The position numbers were made by a program, and so were the translations under genes. The notes beneath the pieces are model-generated. The model worked only from the letters and a program-made list of their open reading frames with translations, was not told the origin of the DNA and ran no database searches. This document shows, one piece after another, positions 42,163 through 52,197 of a stretch of 64,000 bases of DNA (position 1 is the stretch's first letter; each line of letters starts with the position of its first letter). This DNA comes from Cymbomonas tetramitiformis (lineage: Eukaryota > Chlorophyta > Pyramimonadophyceae > Pyramimonadales > Pyramimonadaceae), in NCBI GenBank assembly GCA_001247695.2, contig LGRX02034702.1, positions 52,669-116,668 of the forward strand. Direction: 5' to 3'.

Positions 42163-42501
42163 ATGATGTTGTAAATACTGTAGGTCCATGGGTCCATGAC
42201 TATAGACTGTGGGTCCATGGGTCCATGAGCGCAAGCTAACGATGTGCCATGTGCCGAGTGATGTCACTAGAAGAATTGAGAGTGAGACTGTGACTACTCT
42301 ATGCGTAATAGTACTATGCATATGGGTAATACAGCTGCCCATATTTAAGAAAACAGGGATTTTGGGCCACCCAACGTATCATCGAGTTGGGTACCCCCCC
42401 CGCCAAGACCCCCATTTTCTTAGCTTAACATCCGTATTCTCTTATTTCTTAACACCTGCTGAGAGAAAAGCCAGCCAACCGTACTCATCGAGTTGGGTAC
42501 C
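42163..42501. other. Probable rest of the Gypsy-1 3' LTR and flank
   Basis: By target duplication this joins to 12472. It contains two copies of GGTCCATGGGTCCATGA near 42182 and 42211, and two copies of TCATCGAGTTGGGTACC (about 42381 and 42486). The LTR end is not resolved. No gene. Confidence 0.45.
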
Positions 42502-42968
42502 GGCCAGATATATATATAGTCGGGTGTATATATCGGATAACGGAGAATAAACCCTGTGTTAAGGGTTTCGATATCAGAACGGTAAAAGTCTCAGATTGAT
42601 AAAAGAGATACACATAAATACTAACGGGTGTTTCCCGTCTACTGGTGACGGTCACCCAGCCTACTATAGGAAGTGACAAGTGACATATTTTGACTGTCGG
42701 TGTGTCACATCCAGCACACCACCTAGGGTGGTGACCGGAGCTAGTAGTGAACGAAGCAAACAAACTCCCTACTCAACTTCAGGAGGAAACTGTAGCACAA
42801 CTGGGGGCCTGTACTCTTGGTCAGGGCGGTCCCAGGTCACAGCAAGATTGTCAGATACCGCTGTTACTTTGCTAAAACCCTAAACACAGCTCAAATTCAG
42901 AGAGCCCTTCTGCACATCTAGGAGGCTACACTACAGCTAACTCCCAGGCAGGCACGGCGTGACTAATA

Positions 42969-45272
42969 CTAGCCACTAGTGGTCTTCGGAGCTGTCTGCC
43001 CGGCTCGGAGCAGCGTGACTGTGAAGCAGTTGCCGGTCTCCGGGGCCGGTGATGAATCATTCGTAGAAGAAATTGACGGATTCTCGATCACGGGAGGCTG
43101 CACCGCACCGGGATGCTGCCAAGTGCTGCCCGACGGTGGAGCCTCGTCGTCTGAAGATGAAGCCGGCGACAGCGGAGGGCCGTCCACAAACAGCTCGGCA
43201 GGCGGTGGCGGCCCGGGATGCCACGGCATCGGAGCCATGTAGAGGCCCTGTCGCCTCTGCTCCCGCCGTTGGCGACGAGGCGGAATCGCACACGGCACGT
43301 CATGAACCGCTTCAGTTGGCGTAGCCCCCGCAGTCGGGACTGCTGCGGCAGTCCACGGAGCACCACCTACCGGTGGACCCGTGCATGTGTGCGCATCGGC
43401 ACCACCGACACCGGCAACGGCATGCGGCGCGGCGGTGGCACAAATTACAAAGAGTGCGCACACCAAGGAGGAAGTGAGGAGAGACCTCCCGAACTTCGGA
43501 ATGCCGTTCCCGCAGCCGTACCGTGGCCGCGGCGGTGTCACCGAGGCATCTCCGTCGTCATCGTCGCTCGTGGCGTAAGCCGCGGGCTCGTAGCCGATCA
43601 CGCGTCCCGGCGCCTCAACCGCGGAGAGCAAGTTCATGCTCGCGGCTGGCTCGTCGGGCGCCTCCAATGCAACCCCCGTGCCCTGAATGAAATCGGCAAA
43701 CGTGCGGGTGACAGGAGGGCAGAATGGGTTCGGCGGACCGGTCCACTCCCCTTCGGACTCAACCGACGCGGGCGGGGAATGCGCGGTCGGCTCCGACACC
43801 ACCGGCAAGTTGGCAGTGAAGGTGTTGATGTTGAATGTGGAGGCTCCAGCCGCGTGCGCCATCTCAGAGAACTCGGCGACGGCGGACACGAGGACCTCAC
43901 CGCCCTCCTCGCAGAACGAGCACGCGGAGAGATCGGTGAAGACCTCCGGCTTCCCGCCCGCAAGCATGCAGAGGGCGTCGAATTCCACGGGGTCGCTGTT
44001 GTCGATGGCGTGCTGGAACTTCGCGGCCAACACGGAGTTCTCGGCCTCCTCGGCGAATGCGAAGGCCGAGAGTCCGGTCCTGCCCCCGTTCGGGCAGTCC
44101 CGGTGCCAGTGCCTCGCTTTCCCTTTAGCACACACCTGATTTTGGCAGTACGGGATTGCCGCACCGCTTTCGCGGTGGAAGGCCACCTTCCGTGAGACGG
44201 ATTGAGACCAATTCCCCCCTTTGGGGAGGGGCGAGGCTGCGAAACGGGTCTTGACCCGGCGGTCCGGTTTGTCCGCGCGAGGGGTAAACCCCCGCGGAGA
44301 CGGTTCGGACTCGGCGGTGATGAGGAAGGTGGCCAACTGCCTCTTCAAGTCGAGCACCATTGTCCGTAAGTCCGCGATCTCACCCGCCGCACCCGACCCA
44401 TCAACGTCCTTCTCCATGAAGTGCGTGCCGTGGGAGTACCGGTGTGCGGATGCGGTGGCGGTACCCGCCCGCACGTGCTCGCCGTAGCACTCCCGCACCC
44501 ACTGCTGAATAGTGAGTAGGTCGTGTGCGGCTCTTTGGTCGTGAAGGAGCAAACGGGACACCACCGGCTGGTAGAAGGTGGCGTCGAGGGCTTTGATGAA
44601 AAGGGACTTCACGTCCTCGTCCTGGAGCGTCGACCTGGTCCTCGCAGCTTTGAGCGCGGCATTGAAGTCCTCAATGGGTCCATGAGGGTCCACGCCCGCA
44701 ACGATGCGGACGGCAAACATGTCCGCTTGCCCCTGGAAGGGGTCCCCGACCGGGATCATCCGACGGGCGAACTCGAGTAGGACACGCTTACCGTCTGCTG
44801 GGAAGCTGGCGCTGGACGAGTCCAACCAGTCCGCTGCGGGCGACGAGGGGTCGATCAGCAGCTCGATCGTGGAGAACAATAAATTGTTGGCCTCCACGCG
44901 GACGGCCAAAGTAGCGTCGTCCAGCGTGAAGAGTGGGAGGAAACCGGTGTCCTCAGTGACGAATGCTGCCTGCAGGGCAGAGACCATCCTCGTGAAGATG
45001 GCCGCCGCGTGGGGCTCCGCACCGGAAAATCTCCCCTCTTTGCCGTCGAACAACTTGCGCTGGACGTGCTTCGCCACCTTCATGTCGAAGTGCTCCCGCT
45101 GTAAGGTGCGCACCGATGCCAGAAATGTAGCACCCGCCGAATTAGCGGCCGGCTGTGCCGCTGTCGGGGTCGCGGGCGTGTTGGCATGCCTGGCAGCAAC
45201 GGAGTCAAAGATCGTACTTAATGTGCGGCGGCGATGCGCCATGCTAGCCGTTGATCTAGTAGAAGCAACCAT
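42969..45272 (-). CDS. Gag-D Gag-like protein, 767 aa, intact
   Basis: The frame is open to 45467, but the ATG at 45270-45272 (MVASTRSTAS) matches Gag-A and Gag-E starts. In order: TIFDSVAARHANTPATP; FLASVRTLQREHFDMKVAKH; FTLDDATLAVRVEANNLLFS; PAADWLDSSSASFPADGKRV; IEDFNAALKAARTRSTL; SLFIKALDATFYQPVVSRLL; a predicted coil IADLRTMVLDLKRQLATFL; zinc-knuckle-like YCQNQVCAKGKARHWHRDC (C-x4-C, H-x-H-x3-C); ALCMLAGGKPEVFTDLSACS; an acidic stretch; hydrophobic SLLTSSLVCALFVICATAAP; a Pro-rich tail. No enzymatic domain. Infer a structural Gag needing reverse transcriptase and integrase from another element, perhaps a Gypsy-1 relative. Confidence 0.8.
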   Translation of the reverse strand: MVASTRSTASMAHRRRTLSTIFDSVAARHANTPATPTAAQPAANSAGATFLASVRTLQREHFDMKVAKHVQRKLFDGKEGRFSGAEPHAAAIFTRMVSALQAAFVTEDTGFLPLFTLDDATLAVRVEANNLLFSTIELLIDPSSPAADWLDSSSASFPADGKRVLLEFARRMIPVGDPFQGQADMFAVRIVAGVDPHGPIEDFNAALKAARTRSTLQDEDVKSLFIKALDATFYQPVVSRLLLHDQRAAHDLLTIQQWVRECYGEHVRAGTATASAHRYSHGTHFMEKDVDGSGAAGEIADLRTMVLDLKRQLATFLITAESEPSPRGFTPRADKPDRRVKTRFAASPLPKGGNWSQSVSRKVAFHRESGAAIPYCQNQVCAKGKARHWHRDCPNGGRTGLSAFAFAEEAENSVLAAKFQHAIDNSDPVEFDALCMLAGGKPEVFTDLSACSFCEEGGEVLVSAVAEFSEMAHAAGASTFNINTFTANLPVVSEPTAHSPPASVESEGEWTGPPNPFCPPVTRTFADFIQGTGVALEAPDEPAASMNLLSAVEAPGRVIGYEPAAYATSDDDDGDASVTPPRPRYGCGNGIPKFGRSLLTSSLVCALFVICATAAPHAVAGVGGADAHTCTGPPVGGAPWTAAAVPTAGATPTEAVHDVPCAIPPRRQRREQRRQGLYMAPMPWHPGPPPPAELFVDGPPLSPASSSDDEAPPSGSTWQHPGAVQPPVIENPSISSTNDSSPAPETGNCFTVTLLRAGQTAPKTTSG

Positions 45273-45659
45273 GATGAAGAAGACTACAGGGGTGGAGTGA
45301 GGCAAGAAGACGTGGGAAAAAAATGCGGTAGTCTTGGGCGGCCAAGAAATGTGGTGGGTCGTCGATACGGCTGCCGTGAGAGAGCAGAAATTTCGAGAAG
45401 TCGTGTGGTAGATGGCGGCCGATACGAAACGGTGTGGTGACCAACCAGGATGCGTAAACCAATCCAACGTTAAATCCCGTAGAAAAATGTCCTCAAAGGC
45501 CTTCAGCTAGCCGTAAATCAACCCACAAAACTTAGGCCATACCCGCGACTGCCGGCACTCCCACGCGCGGAGCGCCTCACTCCATCCCAAGCGTCCGGCT
45601 TTAGCCAATCATCCTCGCGGTGTCGCAGTGGCTAAATAAAACGTAAGTGGGGCCAAACC
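45273..45659 (-). other. Gag-D 5' leader
   Basis: Leader with CACTCCATCCCAAGCGTCCG and TTTAGCCAATCA near 45576-45610, shared with Gag-A and Gag-B, and AGGCCATACCCGC near 45536. At the LTR junction (minus strand) GGTTTGGCCCCACTT, the putative primer-binding region. Confidence 0.6.
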
Positions 45660-45870
45660 TGTCAGATATATAGTCGGGTGTATATATCGGATAACGGAGA
45701 ATAAACCCTGAGTTAAGGGTTTCGATATCAGAACGGTAAAAGTCTCAGATTGATAAAAGAGGTACACATAAATACTAACGGGTGTTTCCCGTCTACTGGT
45801 GACGGTCACCCAGCCTACTATAGGAAGTGACAAGTGACATATTTTGACTGTCGGTGTGTCACATCCAGCA

Positions 45871-47225
45871 TTAAATAAGTCATATTAAAAATAATACTGC
45901 AGTGTTAAGTTATACAGTTATACAGTGCTAAGTTATATTTATAATCAACAGTCGTGACACTGTGCAATTCCAATAAAATTAAAAATATATACATTATAAT
46001 TATATTGACCAATTAAATATAAAGAGGCTTTGTATTGAATATTCTAAATATCAAATTATATACTGCCGCGTGCGACCCATACTTATCCACGACACACGAA
46101 TCGTTTCGCAGTTTTCATCTACGACGCTAAAGTGCGTAACAGGGGTTAAATTGAGTGGGTGTAACGCGTCTCGCTCGAAAAGCGTGACGCTCGAAAAGCG
46201 TGACGCTCGAAAAGCGTCTCGCTGGAAAAGCATACGCTCGAAAAGCGTGACACAAAGCAGTGTTCGTTTTGGAATAGCTGGTTTTCGGCGAAATGAACCT
46301 TTAAAAATTTATAGGGGGTACGTGAACGTACAGGTGGGGAAAAATCCAAATTCCTCAATTCTAAAATTTGCATTGTTACCATCAAATTGTGAGTGAACGC
46401 GGAGGTGCAACAAGGAATGACAATGTTGTGAAGTATTGAATAACAAATGTTTAGAAAAGCAAGTGGCATTGGCAATGAACAGACGGGTATAAATTGGGAT
46501 ACTTACGGAATCAAGATATTGCTATGTTGTCCAACCATATTGACACTGTTAATATAAAGGTCAGGGTGAATATAATTTGGAAGCATAATTGGAATGTGAT
46601 GTTATTAATTAAAACAAAGTACCGAATAAAGGAATAGTATAGTTGTAATCTCAAATTTAAGGGCACATTAACAATAACAACCAGGATAAATAGTTGGGAC
46701 ATGTTTGAAGACATTTGAAGCATTCACCAATTGGCATATTTAATGGCAAGGCTAGGATTTGGAAATTAACGATGACAGCAAAGGGGCGACAACCGCAACC
46801 TAATGATTTCTCCCAAACATTTATACACAAAAGGTGTGACATAAAAAACCAGATTTTTCAAAGATGTGACAAACTTCCGCTTTACTGTCGTGTCATGTCA
46901 TGTCGTGTTACTGTCATAAATAAAAAGAGCGTGAGCGCGAAAAGCGTGACAGTCGAAAAGCGTCGAAGCGTCAAAGCGTCAAAGAATAATATTTAATAAA
47001 TAATAAGCCGTCGATTCCCCTACGGGTCACGGCCACCCCTATGGGGGAGGGAGGGGGGTTCGCCCCCCCCACACCCCCCTCCCCCCAAAAAATGTGAGAA
47101 GCAGCTTGATTTCCATCGAAGTTCGGCCAGCCCATACAGCTGACGTTCATGGTCGATTTCCTACGATAACGGCCACCCCAAGCATGGTGGGGTCCCCCCC
47201 CACACCCCCCCAAAAAAAATTGTTC
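45871..47225. other. AT-rich then C-rich spacer, no gene
   Basis: AT-rich, no supported ORF to about 46985. From 46985 two related C-rich blocks (ACGGCCACCCC, a G run, then CACACCCCCC and an A run) at about 47026-47092 and 47171-47220. They end at the truncated 5' side of Gypsy-2 pol. Confidence 0.5.
46160..46255. repeat. GCTCGAAAAGCGTGAC short tandem repeat
   Basis: Five or six copies of a unit of 15-18 bp, with ACGCT and AGCGT arms that can fold. Related copies (AAAAGCGTGACAGTCGAAAAG) recur at about 46925-46985. Confidence 0.8.
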
Positions 47226-48843
47226 GTCAGATCTATAGACTTCATCGGACATCACATCTCTGAAGCAGGCTTGTCCATCATCGAAGACAGAATCCGAGCA
47301 GTTATGGCAATTCAGCCTCCAGTGTCTTATGGTCCTACCGTTGGAAAATAGCCTCTACGCCGTATGGCTAAAGATGGCAAGTCATCCCTTCGGTCATTCT
47401 TGGGCATGGTCGGTCAATTTAGGAGATTCATACCAAAGTTCTCCAAAGTTGCCGAGCCGCTCAATCGTCTCCTTAAAGATAATGCAGAGTTTGTCTGGGA
47501 ATCTGAGCAGCAGCAGGCATTTGATAACCTCAAAAATGCCATCTGTAACGCTCCAGTATTGCAGCTCCCAGATCAGAAACTGCCATCTATTATGGAGGTC
47601 GATGGATCAGGCACACACGTTGGTCAAGTAATACTCCAGGATCAAGGAAAAGGTATGAAGCCATGTGGCTATCACAGCGTCACTCTATCCGATACACAGA
47701 GACGTTGGCCTATTCTTGAGATCGAGCTATTTGCCATTGTGGAGGGCTTCCGATTCTTTCGCCACATCTTGTTGGGAGCTCCTGAGACCATTGTACGCTC
47801 AGATCATCAGCCACCGGTTTACTTCCAGACCAAATCCACACTGAGCCCCAAACAGGCACGGTGGTTGGATGAGCTCTCCGAGTACAACTTCCGTATAGAG
47901 CATATTGCTGGCGATAAGAATAAGGTTGCAGACGCACTCACTCGTATCTCTGCACTTTTTGAACTCACTGGTTGTCTTCAACACATAGACATCAGCGATG
48001 TCATGCCATCTGCAGATCCTACATTCATTGCTCTTATATATTCTTCATCAGCTCATCAGCTACACGACATCATTATATCCGAATATGATCGTGATACATT
48101 TGCACAGACTATTTTGGCTAAGCTGACATCATCGACTTCATCACAGTCAGTCAGCAGCTACAACTTCGAGCTCATTCAGGGGTTGATCTATCGTAAGACC
48201 ATATATGGCAGACAGCTGTACATTCCACCAACAGCTAAAGTCCCCACAGATGACGGTGAGATCACACGGCTTCGCCACATTCTCCTTCATGAGTGCCACT
48301 CAGCCACTATTTCTGGTCATGTAGGCAAAAATCGCATGCTTCATCTTTTGCGTAGCCGGTATTATTGGCCAGGAATGACAACGGCAGCCATCAAGTACAT
48401 TCGGGAGTGCCCCGTTTGTCACCGCCAGAAAACGAGGCGACACAAGCCTTATGGTCAGGCACATATACGATATTCCGTGCCTAAGACAAAATGGCTAGAT
48501 GTATCTCTTGATTGGATCACTGACCTGCCTATCACCACCAATGGGCACGACAGTATATTTGTGGTAATGTGCCAATTTTCTCATCGATGTCATCTCATTC
48601 CCTTCAGCATGACCTGGACAGCTCAGCATACTGCTTCTATCTATATGCAGCATATCTTCAAGCTCCATGGGCTTCCGAGGAACATCATCTCAGATCGAGA
48701 CCCCAGATTCACCTCTACATTCTGGCAGACACTGTGGAAATCTACTGGTACGAGATTGTCCATGACGTCCTCACACCATCCACAGTCGAATGCAGCCAAT
48801 GAGAGGAGCCATGCCTTCATCGAGGATATCCTCAGGTACTTTA
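47226..48843 (+). pseudogene. Gypsy-2 pol: RT end, RNase H, integrase core
   Basis: RT tail FVRSIDFIGHHISEAGLSI, an in-frame TAG at 47349-47351, then SFLGMVGQFRRFIPKFSKVA; RNase H with LPSIMEVDGSGTHVGQVILQ, ILEIELFAIVEGFRFFRHIL, VRSDHQPPVYF and DKNKVADALTR; integrase HHCC finger HECHSATISGHVGKNR then CPVCHRQ; core WLDVSLDWITDLP (Asp), NIISDRDPRFTS (Asp), SHHPQSNAANERSHAF (Glu). The frame is open from 47364 to the Gag-E insertion after DILRYF. Most of the RT and all of gag are missing on the left. Confidence 0.9.
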
Positions 48844-48959
48844 TGCGAGAAAGACAGATCCGCTGTCCGGCTAAGCTCGCTGAGCATCAAACTGATAATC
48901 CCATAAACAGTGTCTGGCCGAGGCTTTATGCTCTCGGAAACCCAGACAGTGAAACAAGA

Positions 48960-49045
48960 CTGTACTACTGTACTGTACTACTGTACTGTACTACTGTACT
49001 GTACTATTGTACTGTACTATTGTACTGTACTACTGTACAGTACAG
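48960..49045. repeat. CTGTACTA-type microsatellite in the Gag-E 3' LTR
   Basis: Repeats of ACTGTACT with occasional ATT; the 5' LTR has the same array about 52 bp shorter, so it expanded or shrank after insertion. Confidence 0.85.
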
Positions 49046-49323
49046 TGCTAGGATGTCACGGACACGATACGGAAGCAGGGTCAGGCTAGGGGCTAGTCAG
49101 AGCCCATAATAACTAAGCCTAAACCCGAAGTCCAGCACACCACCCGTGGGTGTGACCGCCTAGCAAAGCAGGTACAGGATAATACAGCCACGAGATAACA
49201 AACAAACACCTAACATTCACTTCGGTGGAAACCGATCACTTCTAGCTGGGTGCCGGGGTCTTGACCCGGTCATCCCACTACTGGGCTAAAGCTAATCAAG
49301 CTGCCAGGACAATCGAAGCAAAC

Positions 49324-51514
49324 TCAGCCACTTTGAGGCTGGTCAGCACGGCTGAGTTCAGCGGTCGGGATGTAAGCACAGCTGAATCCCGAAGTGAATT
49401 GTAAGCTGCCTGTTTCATATTGAGCACCACCAGACCCAAGTGGGTAAGGTGGATCGACAGCAGAAAGTAAAGCAACCGAAGAACTGAAACAAGTAGAACC
49501 CCACGGCGGTTTGAGCATTGAAGAAGGAGATAAAAGAACTCCATCATCTGGCGGCCAATCACGGATGTCTGCAGCACCAAGTGGTGGAATCGAAGCAAAG
49601 AGATCTCCAGCAGACCGACGGGCGGTGGCTCCGGGCTCAACCAGGCCCCTGTCACCACCGCCCACGGCAACCAGAGATGCCGTAGCGCTAGTCAGCAGAG
49701 AACAACAAAGCACGGAAGCCATCAACGCACACCGGAGAAAGCTCGGCGGAGCCCGGGGACGGTACATCGGAGCCAGACTGCCACCGGCCGCTGGCGATGC
49801 TCCCCCGTCAGAGTCATGCTCAAGAGTGCCGAAGGAGCCAAAAGCCACTCGCTGCCCGCCGTCAGAGTCATTGTCAGAGCCTTGGTCACTGTCAGAGCCT
49901 TCAGATCCAATGTCAGAAGTCTCAATCCTCATGCCAGCAAACAGCGGAGCCGGTGCAGAGTCGCCGAGCTGGAGTGACGGGACAGAGCCAGGCAAGCCGA
50001 GAGAGCCAGGGATAACCACTGGCGGGTCATGAGCCGCAGGCACACCACCAGCCACGAGTGCAGAGGGATGCCGAACCGCAGGCGGTGGCGGAATCGAGCC
50101 CCGTGCATCCGAGTGGAATGTGGCCAAACCAAACTGAGCCATGCCGTCATCGTCAGCCGCCGCATCCTGAGCGGAAGCCGCCGCATCCTGAAAGTGCCGC
50201 AGAGATGTGAGCTCAGCCGTCACAAAGGAACATGCTGACAGCTCGCACACCTCTGGGCGACCCTCCATCATGCAGAGCGACTCGAAGGCATGCTCATCCC
50301 CAGCGTCATAGAAACGCTGGAAACGAACAGCCAAGCAGTCAGTCTCATAGTTCTCAACTGCACCACAGTAGTGGGCAGACTGAGGACCGCCGTTGGGGCA
50401 TTCAGCATGCCAGTGCTTCAAACCACGTTGTGCACACTCCGCATTTCTGCAGTGAGGCACGAAGGCACCGCTCTTCTTGTCAAATGAGACAGGAGGAGCG
50501 GTGCCAAGTGGCTGAACACCAGCACGATGATGCTTAGCAGCAGAGCGGGTAAGGTGCTTGCCCGCAGGCGGTGCCCCTTCCCGCTTCTGCCGCTTTAGGT
50601 CACGAATGTCCTGCTGCATGCGCCCCAGCTGCTTCTGTAGACTATACAACGCCGCAGCCAGGTCAGACGCGCCATCGCCGAATGACAGAGCAGAAACACG
50701 GGTGTCAGAGACTTTCAGGCCGTGGCGGAACTGCTCCCGCACACGAGCCTGAATAGTCAAGAGAGACACGCCCTGCCGCTGGTCAGCTCGAGCCAAGGAA
50801 TTAGCCAAGTCACGATACAACGCCGAATTGCCGAGAGCCTTTAGAAACTGCCGCTTCACCGCGTCCTCTGGCAAGTTGTGGGAACGCTGAACGTCCCGCA
50901 ACAGGCCATTGAACTCACGGATGCCACGGTCAGGATCTTCGTTGCTGGGGATGCGAACCGCCAGCAGCGACTCAAAAGAGTCAAAGGGCTCTGAGCGTTC
51001 CGTCCTGGAGCATGCGCACCACCTCAAGGGCAGCACGCTTGCCATCTCCAGGAACGTCAGACCCAGAGGCCTCAAGCCAGTCACGAGCAGGCGAGCCAGG
51101 GCGAGCCAGAAACGTCAGAGCCGAAAGCAGTAACTCGTTGCCCTCATGCCTAGCCGCAACAGTCATGTCAGTCAGGTCAAAGAGGGGAGCAAGTGCCTGC
51201 GACTAGAGAAGAAACTGTGCCCGAAGCTCATGCATGATCTGTGAAAAAATGTCGACTGCGTCGGACTCCGTACCAGCGAAGCGGTCCGATTTCTCTCCGA
51301 GAATTTTCGTGGCAACGATCTTGGCAACCCTCCTGTCAAAATTTTCGCGAGCAAGCTGCTGACATTTGCCAAGAACCTCTCTCGCAGCTGCGGTGGTCGG
51401 AGCTGGCAGCTGCGGTGTGTGCGGTGTAGCAGCGTGCTGCGCACCCACGTCATCAAAAATCGTCTCTAATCTACGGACGCGAGACCGCGTCACTCTACTT
51501 GCTGTAGCAACCAT
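49324..51514 (-). pseudogene. Gag-E Gag-like protein (one stop, one frameshift)
   Basis: Starts MVATASRVTRSRVRRLETIF at 51514; QLARENFDRRVAKIVATKIL and DRFAGTESDAVDIFSQI follow. A TAG stop at 51203-51205 comes after RAQFLL, then FDLTDMTVAARHEGNELLLS and SPARDWLEASGSDVPGDGKR. A frameshift near 51000 leads to GIREFNGLLRDVQ, the coil LAAALYSLQKQLGRMQQDIR, zinc-knuckle-like HCRNAECAQRGLKHWHAEC, LCMMEGRPEVCELSACSFV, hydrophobic FLRCALMASVLCCSLLTSA and a C-terminal tail to 49324. Otherwise complete. Confidence 0.85.
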
Positions 51515-51950
51515 GATGGAGAGACAGTGGAGAGAGTTGAGCTAATCAAGGGTGGTGGTATAAAATTGTCACGGCGGCCAGATAATCCGTAGAAGCCTCA
51601 GCGCAATAGATCGAAACCCACAGGTCGTGAGCGGAAAAATGAGAGCGGCCAAAATGTACAACGTGTGGAGCGACCTCGCCAGGGCCAGTGGCGCACGATG
51701 CAAATAAACCCTCGCTGCGACGATACTGCCGTAAAAAAAACAATCCGTCAACTGCCGACCCCCTGCGCAGCGAAGGCGAGCACAACGTGTGCCGCCATCA
51801 TTGCCATGCTAAAAGGCCATACCGCGAGAACGATACACCACCGCCCAAGTGGGCGCTCAACCCCTCCTACGTCCTACTTAGCCGAACATGGCAACAGCAA
51901 GGCGTTGCGCCATCATCAGAATCACCGGAAAGCCGGTGCGGGCCATAACC
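51515..51950 (-). other. Gag-E 5' leader
   Basis: Leader on the minus strand. Contains AGGCCATACCGCG near 51813, as in Gag-A and Gag-B. At the LTR junction GGTTATGGCCCGCACC. Confidence 0.55.
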
Positions 51951-52197
51951 TGCGAGAAAGACAGATCCGCTGTCCGGCTAAGCTCGCTGAGCATCAAACT
52001 GATAATCCCATAAACAGTGTCTGACCGAGGCTTTATGCTCTCGGAAACCCAGACAGTGAAGCAAGACTGTACTACTGTACTGTACTACTGTACAGTACAG
52101 TGCTAGGATGTCACGGACACGATACGGAAGCAGGGTCAGGCTAGGGGCTAGTCAGAGCCCATAATAACTAAGCCTAAACCCGAAGTCCAGCACTTTA

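Larger units (their letters stand above)
42502..45870 (-). mobile_element. Gag-D: gag-only LTR element, intact gag
   Basis: 3' LTR about 42502-42716, 5' LTR 45660-45870. The LTRs share about 200 bp with only two substitutions seen. The right LTR starts TGTCAGATATATAG; the left start is altered (GGCCAGATATATATATAG), and no matching 5-bp target duplication is found (right flank TTAAA), so the left end may be recombinant or deleted. The 3' LTR is bordered by the palindrome CACCACCTAGGGTGGTG. Confidence 0.8.
48844..52192 (-). mobile_element. Gag-E: gag-only LTR element inside the Gypsy-2 integrase
   Basis: TSD CTTTA at 48839-48843 and 52193-52197. LTRs 48844-49137 (294 bp, 3') and 51951-52192 (242 bp, 5'), TGCGAGAAAG to AAGTCCAGCA. 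They differ mostly by a longer TACTGTACTG array in the left copy (48960-49045) and by two substitutions seen. It encodes gag only. Confidence 0.9.

Noticed and set aside
43218..44195. 325-aa plus-strand ORF
   Set aside because: Antisense to the intact Gag-D frame, which matches four other Gag sequences.
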